Assembly: GCA_025358025.1 (NCBI GenBank)
Contig: JANYKW010000087.1
Span: 62,001 to 126,000, forward strand
Length of the DNA stretch: 64,000 nucleotides
Source: Bacteroidia bacterium
Lineage (GTDB): Bacteria > Bacteroidota > Bacteroidia > Bacteroidales > Prolixibacteraceae
Direction: 5' to 3'
The notes under the pieces: model-generated
Told to the model about the DNA's origin: nothing
Seen by the model: only the letters and a program-made list of their open reading frames with translations
The model's database searches: none
Part shown: positions 1-8,027 of the stretch, piece by piece
Layout of the letters: each line of letters begins with the position of its first letter
How positions within the stretch are numbered: the stretch's first letter is position 1
Position numbers and translations under genes: made by a program

Positions 1-834
1 ATGAAGTCCGAATATACTGGTGCTGTAATCATGAGAAAATGCAGCAACATTGGCAGAATTTGATGTGACATTGTACGCATAGAAAAGCGAATCTTTGGTT
101 GCCGTATGGTAATAGATTCCGATCGCTGATCCGGCAGCAGAAAGCCCTACGAGGGTTCCTTTTCTTTCAGCAGCATCAGATTCAACATAAAGACCCTTGA
201 AATGCTTCAGGAACTCCTCGTTCGATATCATGCTCAGTGAATCCATTTTTAATAACCGGTTTCCAAGAGCAGGACTAAGTCTGAAGCGAATATATTGCGA
301 CGTTGTATCTATCTGGGACGAATCTGTTTTAAATTTTGGAATAAAACTGGAAATTCCGATCACGGTAGGTGATGCAAGGGATTTCAATTTGAATGATGAC
401 AGGTATTTGGCATCGTAATCCATGTCACTGGTCAGTTCAAATACTTTTAATGTTTGTTTGGTGGCAGTATCACCGTAAATTCGCTTATAGGTCAATCTTA
501 GTATAATTGAATCAAGCTTGGAAGTGTTATCGTAATCAGGATTGGATGAAATCCTGTATTGGGCTGCGAATCCACCATCGGTGCGGCCAAATAGTGGATC
601 GTTGAAACTTCCTATGTAGTTAAATCCCGGGTGATCAACCCTGATTTTCTCATCGGTAAAGGTAAAAGATCGTATGGATTCTGATTCTGTGAAGTTTCTG
701 GTATATATTTCAGTATTACCGGGCATAAGATTCAGACCCAGACTTTCATCCCCGCTTTTGCAACTGGTGATTAGGAGAGAGACAATAAATAAAGCCCCTA
801 TCAGGGCGAAAGCTTCAAAATTTCGATTTTTCAA
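1..834 (-). CDS. DUF4270 family lipoprotein, partial (C-terminus beyond left edge)
   Basis: The reverse-strand frame is open from position 834 to the left edge, so the C-terminus is missing. The track does not list it because no stop lies in the window. The N-terminus reads as a signal peptide with a lipobox ending in TSC. It is followed by a segment resembling DUF4270, with LGLNLMPG and a DPLFGRTDGG stretch. No ATG sits before the signal peptide. A TTG at 834 (or 843) is the likely start, about 25-33 bases after the stop of the glycogen-synthase-like gene, so the two are probably co-transcribed. The family is known from Bacteroidota as surface or periplasmic lipoproteins of unknown role. The family call is from memory of the motif pattern. 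Confidence 0.75.
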   Translation of the reverse strand, partial: MKNRNFEAFALIGALFIVSLLITSCKSGDESLGLNLMPGNTEIYTRNFTESESIRSFTFTDEKIRVDHPGFNYIGSFNDPLFGRTDGGFAAQYRISSNPDYDNTSKLDSIILRLTYKRIYGDTATKQTLKVFELTSDMDYDAKYLSSFKLKSLASPTVIGISSFIPKFKTDSSQIDTTSQYIRFRLSPALGNRLLKMDSLSMISNEEFLKHFKGLYVESDAAERKGTLVGLSAAGSAIGIYYHTATKDSLFYAYNVTSNSANVAAFSHDYSTSIFGLH

Positions 835-866
835 TGGAATCAACTTTTTAGTAAAATCGGCGCAAA

Positions 867-1670
867 TTATAAAATTTTATTGTAAAAATCGAAATAGGAA
901 TCAATGTAACTTTCTTTCGGCTGATAGTCGAGAAATTGCATTCCCGAGGTCTTGATATGCTGTTCGATGTTTGAATTAATCACTTCACTTCCCTGAATAA
1001 CCGCATCCGAATTGGAGAGCGCCAGCTTCGTATAATTTTCGAATGTTGGATCATTGATAACAGAAATATCTTTGAGATCAATGCCATCTTCAGCAATTTT
1101 TCGTGCCATCTCACTGTTTAGAGGGTTCTTAAATTCATCGTTGTAAACGGAATAAACGATTCGTGTATTGGCAAACAATGGATTGTCTTTGTAAGTTTTC
1201 TTAACAAAAAGTGGAACCATGCCAGTGAACCAGCCATGGCAATGGATGATGTCTGGTGACCAGCGAAGCTTGATAACTGTCTCGAGAACTCCACGGGCAA
1301 AGAAAATAGCACGTTCATCGTTGTCTTCAAATTCCATTCCATTCTCATCCTGCAGTGAATATTTTCTTTGAAAGTAATCTTCATTGTCGATAAAATAAAC
1401 CTGCATACGAGCTGTCTGAATCGATGCAACCTTTATTATCAAAGGGTGATCGTTGTCATTGATGATCAAATTCATTCCTGATAAGCGAATCACTTCATGG
1501 AGCTGGTTTCTTCGTTCGTTCACATTCCCGAAGCGTGGCATGAAGGTGCGGATCTCTTTTCCCCGTTCCTGTATTCCCTGTGGCAGATGGCGGCCAATTT
1601 CAGCAATCTCTGATTCAGGGAGATAAGGCGTGATTTCTTGTGAGATAAATAGAACCTTCTTTTTTTCCAT
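867..1670 (-). CDS. Truncated glycogen/starch synthase-like protein (GT5 N-terminal domain only)
   Basis: This 267-residue protein begins VLFISQEITPYLPESE, a GT5-like start in which the usual KxGGL ADP-glucose-binding motif is replaced by ESEIAEIGRHLP. An IIHCHGWFTG stretch matches the DxxHxHDW region of starch synthases. Full GT5 enzymes are about 480 residues with a second Rossmann domain, which is absent here, and no second half lies downstream. I infer it is not a working glycogen synthase. It precedes a DUF4270 gene and is divergent from panC, an arrangement I associate with many Bacteroidota. A role in sugar binding or regulation is possible but unproven. The start ATG at 1670 is clear. 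Confidence 0.8.
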   Translation of the reverse strand: MEKKKVLFISQEITPYLPESEIAEIGRHLPQGIQERGKEIRTFMPRFGNVNERRNQLHEVIRLSGMNLIINDNDHPLIIKVASIQTARMQVYFIDNEDYFQRKYSLQDENGMEFEDNDERAIFFARGVLETVIKLRWSPDIIHCHGWFTGMVPLFVKKTYKDNPLFANTRIVYSVYNDEFKNPLNSEMARKIAEDGIDLKDISVINDPTFENYTKLALSNSDAVIQGSEVINSNIEQHIKTSGMQFLDYQPKESYIDSYFDFYNKIL

Positions 1671-1692
1671 TTCTATAACTTAAAATATCTTG

Positions 1693-1724
1693 CAAAAATA
1701 TATAAAATTTCCGCAACTTTCAAT
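1693..1724 (-). promoter_or_regulatory. Bacteroidota-type promoter for the glycogen-synthase-like gene
   Basis: On the minus strand TATTTTTG (1700-1693) matches the -7 consensus TAnnTTTG. ATTG (1724-1721) lies 20 bases upstream at the -33 position. The distance to the ATG at 1670 is compatible with a short leader. Confidence 0.55.
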
Positions 1725-1740
1725 CATTTTCAATATGCTA

Positions 1741-1892
1741 AAAGTTAAACAAAGTGAAAGTGACAAAAGTGACAAAAGATACCAGCGTGACTAAAGTTAA
1801 CTGTAGCGATCAAAAGCGACCTAAAGTTAACTAAACAAAATTTGAGACTCCATTCGTACTTTAGTCACTTAAGCTCACGCGAATCACTTATA
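1741..1892. repeat. Short-unit repeat array with inverted copies (AAGTGAC-type)
   Basis: The space between the two divergent genes holds several AAGTGA/AAGTGAC units in the left part and inverted copies (GTCACTT, AATCACTT) in the right part. GTGACTAAAGT (1787-1797) and ACTTTAGTCAC (1858-1868) form a perfect 11-bp inverted repeat. ACCTAAAGTTAACT and ACTAAAGTTAACT are near-direct repeats in the loop. It resembles the other inverted array pairs in this window but is less regular. Confidence 0.6.
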
Positions 1893-1899
1893 TTTTCTA

Positions 1900-1907
1900 T
1901 AACTTTG
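1900..1907 (+). promoter_or_regulatory. -7 element for panC-panD-radA
   Basis: TAACTTTG matches TAnnTTTG exactly and lies 15 bases upstream of the ATG chosen for panC. No clear TTTG was found at the -33 position. The element supports the 1923 start, because the longer ORF of the track would begin upstream of the promoter. Confidence 0.5.
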
Positions 1908-1922
1908 CATGTTGATTTCAAT

Positions 1923-2774
1923 ATGACAATGGAACTTTTGAAGACGATAAAGAGGTTGCAGCAGGTACTCAGCCGTGACAGAAACAGCGGTCTTACGATT
2001 GGTTTCGTTCCAACAATGGGCGCTTTGCACCAGGGCCACCTTTCATTGGTGGAGCGGGCAGGGCAGGAGAATGATCGTACAGTGGTTTCAATTTTTGTAA
2101 ATCCCAATCAGTTCAACGATCCAAACGACCTTAAGAACTATCCCAGAACGCTGGAAGCAGATCTGAAATTGCTGTCAACATTGCCATGTGATTATGTTTT
2201 TTCGCCTGACGCGGATGAGATATATCCTTACCCGGATACCCGTAAGTTCGATTTTGGTTCTTTAGAAACTGTAATGGAAGGACATTTCAGACCCGGCCAT
2301 TTTAATGGAGTTGCACAAGTCGTCAGCAGGTTATTTGAAATTGTTGGTCCGGATAAAGCCTACTTTGGACTGAAAGATTTCCAGCAATATGCAATTATCA
2401 GGAAAATGGTTGCTATGTTGAGACTTCCGATAGCGGTCTTTGGATGTGATACTGTGAGAGAAGCAGACGGGCTTGCCATGAGTTCCAGAAATGCGCTGCT
2501 CTCAAAAGATCACCGGGCTGTTGCTCCACAAATTTACTGTATCTTGCAGGAGGCACAAAAAGAGGCCCGGATTTTTTCTCCCGAAGAAGTTAAAAGACAT
2601 GTAACAGAAAAAATCAATTCGATCGGATTACTTCGCGTTGAATATTTTGAAATCGCCGATGAACTGACGCTCAAATCTGTCAATTCATGGGAAGAAAAGG
2701 GGACAAAGGTGGGCTGCATCGCTGTATTTGCCGGATCAGTCCGTTTAATTGATAATATCGTTTTTGATAAATAA
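1923..2774 (+). CDS. panC: Pantoate--beta-alanine ligase
   Basis: PanC joins pantoate and beta-alanine with ATP to form pantothenate in the cytoplasm. The 283-residue protein shows the expected motifs: PTMG near residue 30, HxGH at 36-39, [10 protein letters not shown] near 56-64, the pantoate-binding [10 protein letters not shown] region, GLKDFQQ, and the LAMSSRN loop. The track ORF begins 27 codons earlier, but those residues are not conserved and precede the promoter. The ATG at 1923 (or 1929) gives the normal family length. panD follows after 11 bases, and since it supplies beta-alanine, the two adjacent genes encode consecutive needs of the pathway. Confidence 0.96.
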   Translation: MTMELLKTIKRLQQVLSRDRNSGLTIGFVPTMGALHQGHLSLVERAGQENDRTVVSIFVNPNQFNDPNDLKNYPRTLEADLKLLSTLPCDYVFSPDADEIYPYPDTRKFDFGSLETVMEGHFRPGHFNGVAQVVSRLFEIVGPDKAYFGLKDFQQYAIIRKMVAMLRLPIAVFGCDTVREADGLAMSSRNALLSKDHRAVAPQIYCILQEAQKEARIFSPEEVKRHVTEKINSIGLLRVEYFEIADELTLKSVNSWEEKGTKVGCIAVFAGSVRLIDNIVFDK

Positions 2775-2785
2775 CAATATACCAG

Positions 2786-3136
2786 ATGTTTATAGAAGTT
2801 TGCAAATCAAAAATTCACCGGGTCACTGTAACAGGTGCTGATCTCCAGTATATTGGAAGCGTAACCATTGATGAGGATCTGATGGATGCATCCAACCTTA
2901 TTGAAAATGAGAAGGTGCAGATCGTCAATATCAACAATGGAGAACGTTTTGAAACCTATGTCATTAGAGGGAAAAGGAAATCTGGTGACATTATACTCAA
3001 CGGTCCTGCAGCACGAAAGGTGGTTGTGGGCGATGTTGTTATTATTGTTTCCTACGCTTCCATGGATTTTGAAGAAGCCAAAATTTTTGAACCTTGTATA
3101 ATATTTCCGGACACAGAAACCAACAGGTTGGTATAG
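2786..3136 (+). CDS. panD: Aspartate 1-decarboxylase precursor
   Basis: PanD decarboxylates L-aspartate to beta-alanine for pantothenate synthesis. The 116-residue length is typical. Lys9 lies in the [10 protein letters not shown] start, and the self-cleavage site is Gly24-Ser25 in YIGSVTID, where Ser25 would become the pyruvoyl cofactor. A conserved NGPAARK segment follows. It sits between panC and radA with short gaps and is probably in the same transcript. Confidence 0.97.
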   Translation: MFIEVCKSKIHRVTVTGADLQYIGSVTIDEDLMDASNLIENEKVQIVNINNGERFETYVIRGKRKSGDIILNGPAARKVVVGDVVIIVSYASMDFEEAKIFEPCIIFPDTETNRLV

Positions 3137-3142
3137 AATAAA

Positions 3143-4525
3143 TTGGCAAAGCTTAAAACATCTTTCGTCTGTCAGAATTGCGGTTATGCCTCTCCTAAAT
3201 GGATTGGGCATTGCTCTTCTTGTGGAGAGTGGAATACATTTCAGGAAGAGGTATCTCAACCTTCAAAAAGTCTTTCGTTCAATTCGGCAGCGCCTTTATC
3301 CTCCAAGCCTGTTACCCTCAATGAGATTGATCTGCTTGATTTGCCCCGGATCGACACAGCGAATGCTGAGTTTAACCGGGTGCTGGGTGGCGGGATGGTA
3401 CCCGGCGGACTGATTTTACTGGGAGGCGAACCCGGCATTGGAAAGTCTACGCTTGTGCTCCAGATTGCGTTGCAGCTGAAACTCCGGAAGGTACTTTATA
3501 TCTCAGGGGAGGAGAGTCTGCAACAGTTGAAGATGCGTGCTGAACGCCTGGAAGGGAATAATCCGGCCTGTTTTTTCCTTTGTGAAACGATACTCGAATC
3601 TGTTCTGGTTCATATAGACCGGGAGTCGCCTGATATTGTGATTATTGACTCCATACAGACCGTCAGCAGTGAGACGATTGAGTCGACAGCCGGTAGTGTA
3701 ACCCAGATCAGAGAGTGCACCATCGCTATCATGAAACTGGCCAAAGCAAGAAATATTGCGGTGATTCTGATCGGACATATTAACAAGGAAGGTAGTCTGG
3801 CAGGCCCCAAGGTGCTCGAGCATATCGTCGATACAGTATTGCAGTTTGAAGGAGACAGAAACCATTTATACCGGATCGTCAGATCTGTCAAGAATAGGTT
3901 TGGCTCTACATCTGAACTTGGGATTTATGAGATGCAGCAAACCGGTTTGAGGGAGGTAAGCAATCCTTCCGAGATGCTCCTCTCTTCACATAACGAAGGA
4001 TTAAGCGGAACATCTACAGCAGCAGCCATTGAAGGTATGCGTTCCTTCCTGATTGAAGTTCAGGCGTTGGTTGGCTCTGCTGCATATGGCACACCGCAAC
4101 GTTCGTCAACAGGCTACGATCTGCGCAGAATGAATATGCTGCTGGCAGTTCTGGAAAAGAGGGCAGGATTCAAATTAATGGTCAAAGATGTCTTTCTGAA
4201 TATTGCAGGAGGATTGCGGGTAGATGATCCGGCCATGGATCTGGCTGTCATTTGTGCCATTCTCTCTTCCAATTTTGATGTGGCGATAGATAAGGGAATT
4301 GCCTTTTCAGGAGAGATAGGATTGACCGGAGAGATTCGCCCTGTAGGAAGAGTGGAGCAACGCATTGCAGAAGCCCAAAAACTTGGATTTAAAGAGATTT
4401 ACATATCGAAATACAACAAGGGGGTAGATTTCTCCCGATTCGATATAAAAATTCACCAGATCGAACGGGTAGAGAAATTGGTGAGAGCCTTGTTTAGTAC
4501 TCCCACAAATCCTGCTCGTAATTAA
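3143..4525 (+). CDS. radA: DNA repair protein RadA (branch-migration ATPase)
   Basis: RadA helps process recombination intermediates. The 460-residue protein has an N-terminal zinc finger (Cys10, Cys13, Cys24, Cys27), a Walker A GGEPGIGKST near 94-103, the RadA-specific KNRFGSTSELG motif, and a C-terminal Lon-protease-like domain. The start is TTG at 3143, only six bases after the panD stop. No in-frame ATG lies nearby, and the zinc finger needs this start. The last 32 bases overlap the 3' end of gldN on the other strand. Confidence 0.96.
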   Translation: MAKLKTSFVCQNCGYASPKWIGHCSSCGEWNTFQEEVSQPSKSLSFNSAAPLSSKPVTLNEIDLLDLPRIDTANAEFNRVLGGGMVPGGLILLGGEPGIGKSTLVLQIALQLKLRKVLYISGEESLQQLKMRAERLEGNNPACFFLCETILESVLVHIDRESPDIVIIDSIQTVSSETIESTAGSVTQIRECTIAIMKLAKARNIAVILIGHINKEGSLAGPKVLEHIVDTVLQFEGDRNHLYRIVRSVKNRFGSTSELGIYEMQQTGLREVSNPSEMLLSSHNEGLSGTSTAAAIEGMRSFLIEVQALVGSAAYGTPQRSSTGYDLRRMNMLLAVLEKRAGFKLMVKDVFLNIAGGLRVDDPAMDLAVICAILSSNFDVAIDKGIAFSGEIGLTGEIRPVGRVEQRIAEAQKLGFKEIYISKYNKGVDFSRFDIKIHQIERVEKLVRALFSTPTNPARN

Positions 4526-5375
4526 AGATTAAATTTTTAATCCTATCCGATTCTTGTGAAGCATATGCATCAGCAGCATATTGGAGGATTGCGCGGTTAT
4601 CATATACGTTCTCCTCCTTGATGATATAACCATCAAAATTTCGCAGCAAAAACAGATCATCAAAACTGAAATTCCTTGCCCCATTCCGTTGGTTCAGCGA
4701 TTCGTTCCTGGCAAGCAGACTCCTGATCTCGGGATAGTATACCCAGAATAGTTTCTTCCTCTGAACAACTTCTTGTGCAACATCTTCCGGCCGGTAGAAT
4801 AGACGGATCGGGCAAATGCCCATAATGCGAACCTGTAAGGTAGATTTCTGCTTGTCAAAATACCAGATCTCTTTTACAATCAATTGCTTGACCTCTTCAG
4901 AGGGTATTTCTTGCTGAATAGTTACATCTTCCATCTGACCAGTCTCAAAGTTTCTGCGAGACACTGTCTTTGTAGCTGCGCCAAATTGAGATTTTACCTG
5001 ATCATAGCTTATCGGGACAGAAAATTCATTTTCATCATTGACAGGTGCATCGAAGGCTGTGATCGTATTTTCCTTGATTCCTTTCAAAAGCAGGTTAATA
5101 AGATTTATTCTTCCCTGCATTTCCACCGTGGGGAAATAGAATTTCTGGTTCATTTTTTCACGCAGGTCTATCAGTCGCCATACAGTCTTCGACCAGGTAA
5201 CATCTGCCTCACGAACACCGGGTAATGGTGCGGGTTTACGCTCTAAAGTGATCTTTTTTTCGTAAGCACTTGCATTCCTGTTTTTTACGAGATCCTCTAT
5301 ACCCTGACCCATCAGGGAGCTAAAGGAGGATACCCCAATTAAAAAGATCATTAAGAAAAACAATTTTTGTCTCAT
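4494..5375 (-). CDS. gldN: Gliding motility / type IX secretion protein GldN (PorN)
   Basis: GldN/PorN is a periplasmic part of the T9SS that associates with the GldK ring under the outer membrane. The 293-residue protein has a signal peptide (MRQKLFFLMIFLIGVSSF...), and its body has the family features: WSKTVWRLIDLREKMN, QGRINLINLLL, an EIWYFDKQKSTLQVRIMGICP segment, and IRSLLARNES. It is the last gene of the gldKLMN order. It has a 93-base gap from gldM and a 32-base tail-to-tail overlap with radA. Confidence 0.93.
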   Translation of the reverse strand: MRQKLFFLMIFLIGVSSFSSLMGQGIEDLVKNRNASAYEKKITLERKPAPLPGVREADVTWSKTVWRLIDLREKMNQKFYFPTVEMQGRINLINLLLKGIKENTITAFDAPVNDENEFSVPISYDQVKSQFGAATKTVSRRNFETGQMEDVTIQQEIPSEEVKQLIVKEIWYFDKQKSTLQVRIMGICPIRLFYRPEDVAQEVVQRKKLFWVYYPEIRSLLARNESLNQRNGARNFSFDDLFLLRNFDGYIIKEENVYDNRAILQYAADAYASQESDRIKNLIFNYEQDLWEY

Positions 5376-5468
5376 AGCTTTATATTTTGTTTTTCAATTG
5401 CCATTGTATCTTGCTAAAATATGCTTGAATGTACCTGGTGTAATTCTTGCTCATTGGTTGTTTATCGC

Positions 5469-7010
5469 TTAATTAATTTTAAAGCTGATTGCAGATAAGG
5501 TTCTGGTAAGTCCGTCCTCACCTTTGACCAGGATGTTTTCGATATATAGGCGATTTCCGCGGGTCAGACCTTTAAATAGATCCTGTTGCTCTTGCGAAAA
5601 GCGGGCTCCATTTGTTGGTTTGTCGACAATAAATCCGCCTTTGGATGTGGATACTATAAATGAAAGAACCTGAAATTTCATCTCAAAATCAAAATCAGGA
5701 ATTTCCGCAAAGACTCCTTGTTCGGCCATCAATTCATTCTTGGATATTAATCCCTCATTTTTTCCGGCCACAGTAGCAATTGGGTTTGGTACACGTTTTA
5801 CCCTGAACTCAGCTGTTCCCATTTGTTTTGTCACCTTATCAATGGTGGCACTAACTGTAATGTATGATTTTTCAGTGATTTTTTCGGGGTAAGCCAAAAA
5901 TCCACTGGCAGTCCGTTCAATACGTCCATTTGTCATTGTGACTGAAATATCCCTTGATGAGATTCCTGGCACAGAGATTGAAATAGGATTAGCTAAACCA
6001 AAATAGAGAATATTCATCCTGGTTGGGGAAACGGTCATGGAAGGTTTAGCTACCTGATATTCCTGTTGAAAATAATAAGGTACTATCTGCCCGCTGGGAT
6101 TTTTATAGTTGATTACTCCTTTCCAGACATAGGTTCCTTCATTGGCTACCGTTGACCGGTACAATCCGGCATTCTCACCAGGAATAATAGGCAGTTTGTT
6201 GCCATTCACCAGAATTTCAGGAACTGCAGTAGTGTCGATGGCTGAAATAAATACTTTGGCTTCATATACGTCCCCTTCAAGAACGTAGTTGGATTTGGGT
6301 ATTACCTGTGCCTTCAGATTGTTGAATTTGAAAGAAGATGCATCGATCATTGTGAAAAAATAGTTGATTACATCTGATTCACTGTTGCGGATATCGCTTT
6401 GCATTTTCGACATCAGCGTCACCACAGCGATCAATGGATACCCCTGGAATTTGCTGCTTTCCCAGGATGGAGAGGTACCTTCAACACCCGGAGGATCGGA
6501 TGTGTCCAAACTTTTCATGATAGAAGCCCTCAAAGAGGTCTGACTTGTATCAATGTTGGAAAGCAGGAACGCCCGATAATCTTCGATTGCTTTTCTCAAC
6601 AAAAGACCATTTTTTTTTGTCATCATAATTTCCTCGGCAAAATTCAGATCTTCCTTGTTGACAATATCGTCCACCTTTCCTGCAGGACCATCAGCTTTCT
6701 TGACAATCATCTCTTTGAAATGTGTGATATAATTGTACAAGGTATCTGTGCGTTCTTTGATTTTGAGAACTGTGCGATTTAACTCTCCGACTTTTTCGGG
6801 ATTCTCCTGAGCGGCATTGTTAAAGTTGCTGTATACGCTTTGGTTTTTGTTGTTGAAATTTTCAATTGTCTTCATGAATCCCTGATCAACCAGTGCAAAT
6901 GCATCTACAACGGATTTGTCAACATTGAGTGCCAGCATAGCCGTTAAAACCAGGTACATCAGGCTGATCATTCGTTGCCGGGGCGTTTCCGGACAGTTTT
7001 TTACTCCCAT
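5469..7010 (-). CDS. gldM: Gliding motility / type IX secretion motor protein GldM (PorM)
   Basis: GldM spans the periplasm from its single inner-membrane helix and works with GldL as the proton-driven rotary motor of the T9SS. The 513-residue protein starts MGVKNCPETPRQRMISLMYLVLTAMLALNV, the recognisable N-terminus with one transmembrane helix near residues 13-30. A long helical region follows, then several beta-rich domains. Length and order match the family. gldL lies 20 bases upstream in the same operon. Confidence 0.96.
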   Translation of the reverse strand: MGVKNCPETPRQRMISLMYLVLTAMLALNVDKSVVDAFALVDQGFMKTIENFNNKNQSVYSNFNNAAQENPEKVGELNRTVLKIKERTDTLYNYITHFKEMIVKKADGPAGKVDDIVNKEDLNFAEEIMMTKKNGLLLRKAIEDYRAFLLSNIDTSQTSLRASIMKSLDTSDPPGVEGTSPSWESSKFQGYPLIAVVTLMSKMQSDIRNSESDVINYFFTMIDASSFKFNNLKAQVIPKSNYVLEGDVYEAKVFISAIDTTAVPEILVNGNKLPIIPGENAGLYRSTVANEGTYVWKGVINYKNPSGQIVPYYFQQEYQVAKPSMTVSPTRMNILYFGLANPISISVPGISSRDISVTMTNGRIERTASGFLAYPEKITEKSYITVSATIDKVTKQMGTAEFRVKRVPNPIATVAGKNEGLISKNELMAEQGVFAEIPDFDFEMKFQVLSFIVSTSKGGFIVDKPTNGARFSQEQQDLFKGLTRGNRLYIENILVKGEDGLTRTLSAISFKIN

Positions 7011-7030
7011 GAGGGTTGCAGTTGATTAGA

Positions 7031-8005
7031 TTAACCTTTGATATTCATTGCCCCAAGCATATTCCCGTAAACCTGGTTTAGTGCTTCCAGATTTTTGTTC
7101 ATGCGCTCAGTTAATTGATGGTATTTTTTAGCTTCGTCCATGGTATCGTTGACCAATCTTTGTAACCCTTCCTGATCAGTTACGCTCCTAGAAGAAGTTT
7201 CCGTCAATTTTTTTACATTTTGAAGATGAAGCTCATAGGATGAATTCAATGAAGCAAGACTGGAATTCATTTTTAAAATCTCTCCGGAATATGATTTTGA
7301 ATTTTCGTTGAGGGACGAAAAATCCTTGTGGATAGAATCTGAAAATTCCTTGTATGAAGAGGATAATTTTTCGGTAGTGGAAGCAAGCTGCTGGTTGATT
7401 TTTTTTGTTGAATCGGTAAAAGATTCTGCCATTTCCTTGGAGGAGCCTGAAATTAACCTGGAGGAATGTTCGTAACTGTGAACAAGATCGCCAAGAGAGC
7501 GTTCGACAGCTACTGTAGCTTTGTTGTTCACTTCCGAGAATGTATTCATCGACTGGGAAGCACTTCCGAGGTTTTTTATATACATTTCTGTAGCCAGGGT
7601 GGCAGTAGAAATTTCTGATATACCTTTTGCCGTATTGGTCAGATCCTGAAGTCCCTTTTTTAGTTTGTTTAACATTTCGGGCGTGATCTCAGCTTTTTCA
7701 AGCATCTCATCAAGCCCCTGGGTTGGAGATTTCACCGGAAGATTGATTTCCTCTTCAAATTCGAAATCAGGACTTAGCTGAGGATAAACTTTGGCCCAGT
7801 CCGGAGTTTCAACCATTGGTTCGAATGCCGAAAGAAAAAATATCAGTGCTTCGCACGACATTCCAATCATCAGCATTGTTCCGCCTCCAGTCCAATGTTG
7901 TAATTTAAAAAGAGCTCCCAACAGCACGACAGATGCGCCAATGCTGTAAAAATAATTCATGGTGGATCTCCATTTGTGAGAGTGTGTCAGTTCAATTATT
8001 CCCAT
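7031..8005 (-). CDS. gldL: Gliding motility / type IX secretion motor protein GldL (PorL)
   Basis: GldL is the inner-membrane stator of the T9SS motor. The ATG at 8005 gives a 324-residue protein starting MGIIELTHSHKW. The track ORF extends 32 codons into the end of gldK and is not supported. Two N-terminal membrane helices (about 17-35 and 42-60) hold the GALFKLQHW signature and a membrane-embedded Glu (about residue 52, in MSCEALIFF), the family's presumed proton-carrying residue. The rest is a long serine-rich helical cytoplasmic tail. gldK ends 22 bases upstream. Confidence 0.96.
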   Translation of the reverse strand: MGIIELTHSHKWRSTMNYFYSIGASVVLLGALFKLQHWTGGGTMLMIGMSCEALIFFLSAFEPMVETPDWAKVYPQLSPDFEFEEEINLPVKSPTQGLDEMLEKAEITPEMLNKLKKGLQDLTNTAKGISEISTATLATEMYIKNLGSASQSMNTFSEVNNKATVAVERSLGDLVHSYEHSSRLISGSSKEMAESFTDSTKKINQQLASTTEKLSSSYKEFSDSIHKDFSSLNENSKSYSGEILKMNSSLASLNSSYELHLQNVKKLTETSSRSVTDQEGLQRLVNDTMDEAKKYHQLTERMNKNLEALNQVYGNMLGAMNIKG

Positions 8006-8027
8006 TGTATGTTTATTTCTGTAATTA

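Noticed and set aside
867-1670. glgA as a gene name
   Set aside because: The protein is about half length and lacks the ADP-glucose motif, so the name would mislead.
1842-1922. Upstream extension of panC in the ORF track
   Set aside because: These 27 codons lie over the -7 element and are not of PanC character; the ATG at 1923 fits the family.
2807-3259. 150-codon minus-strand ORF
   Set aside because: Antisense to panD and the start of radA, with no family match by eye.
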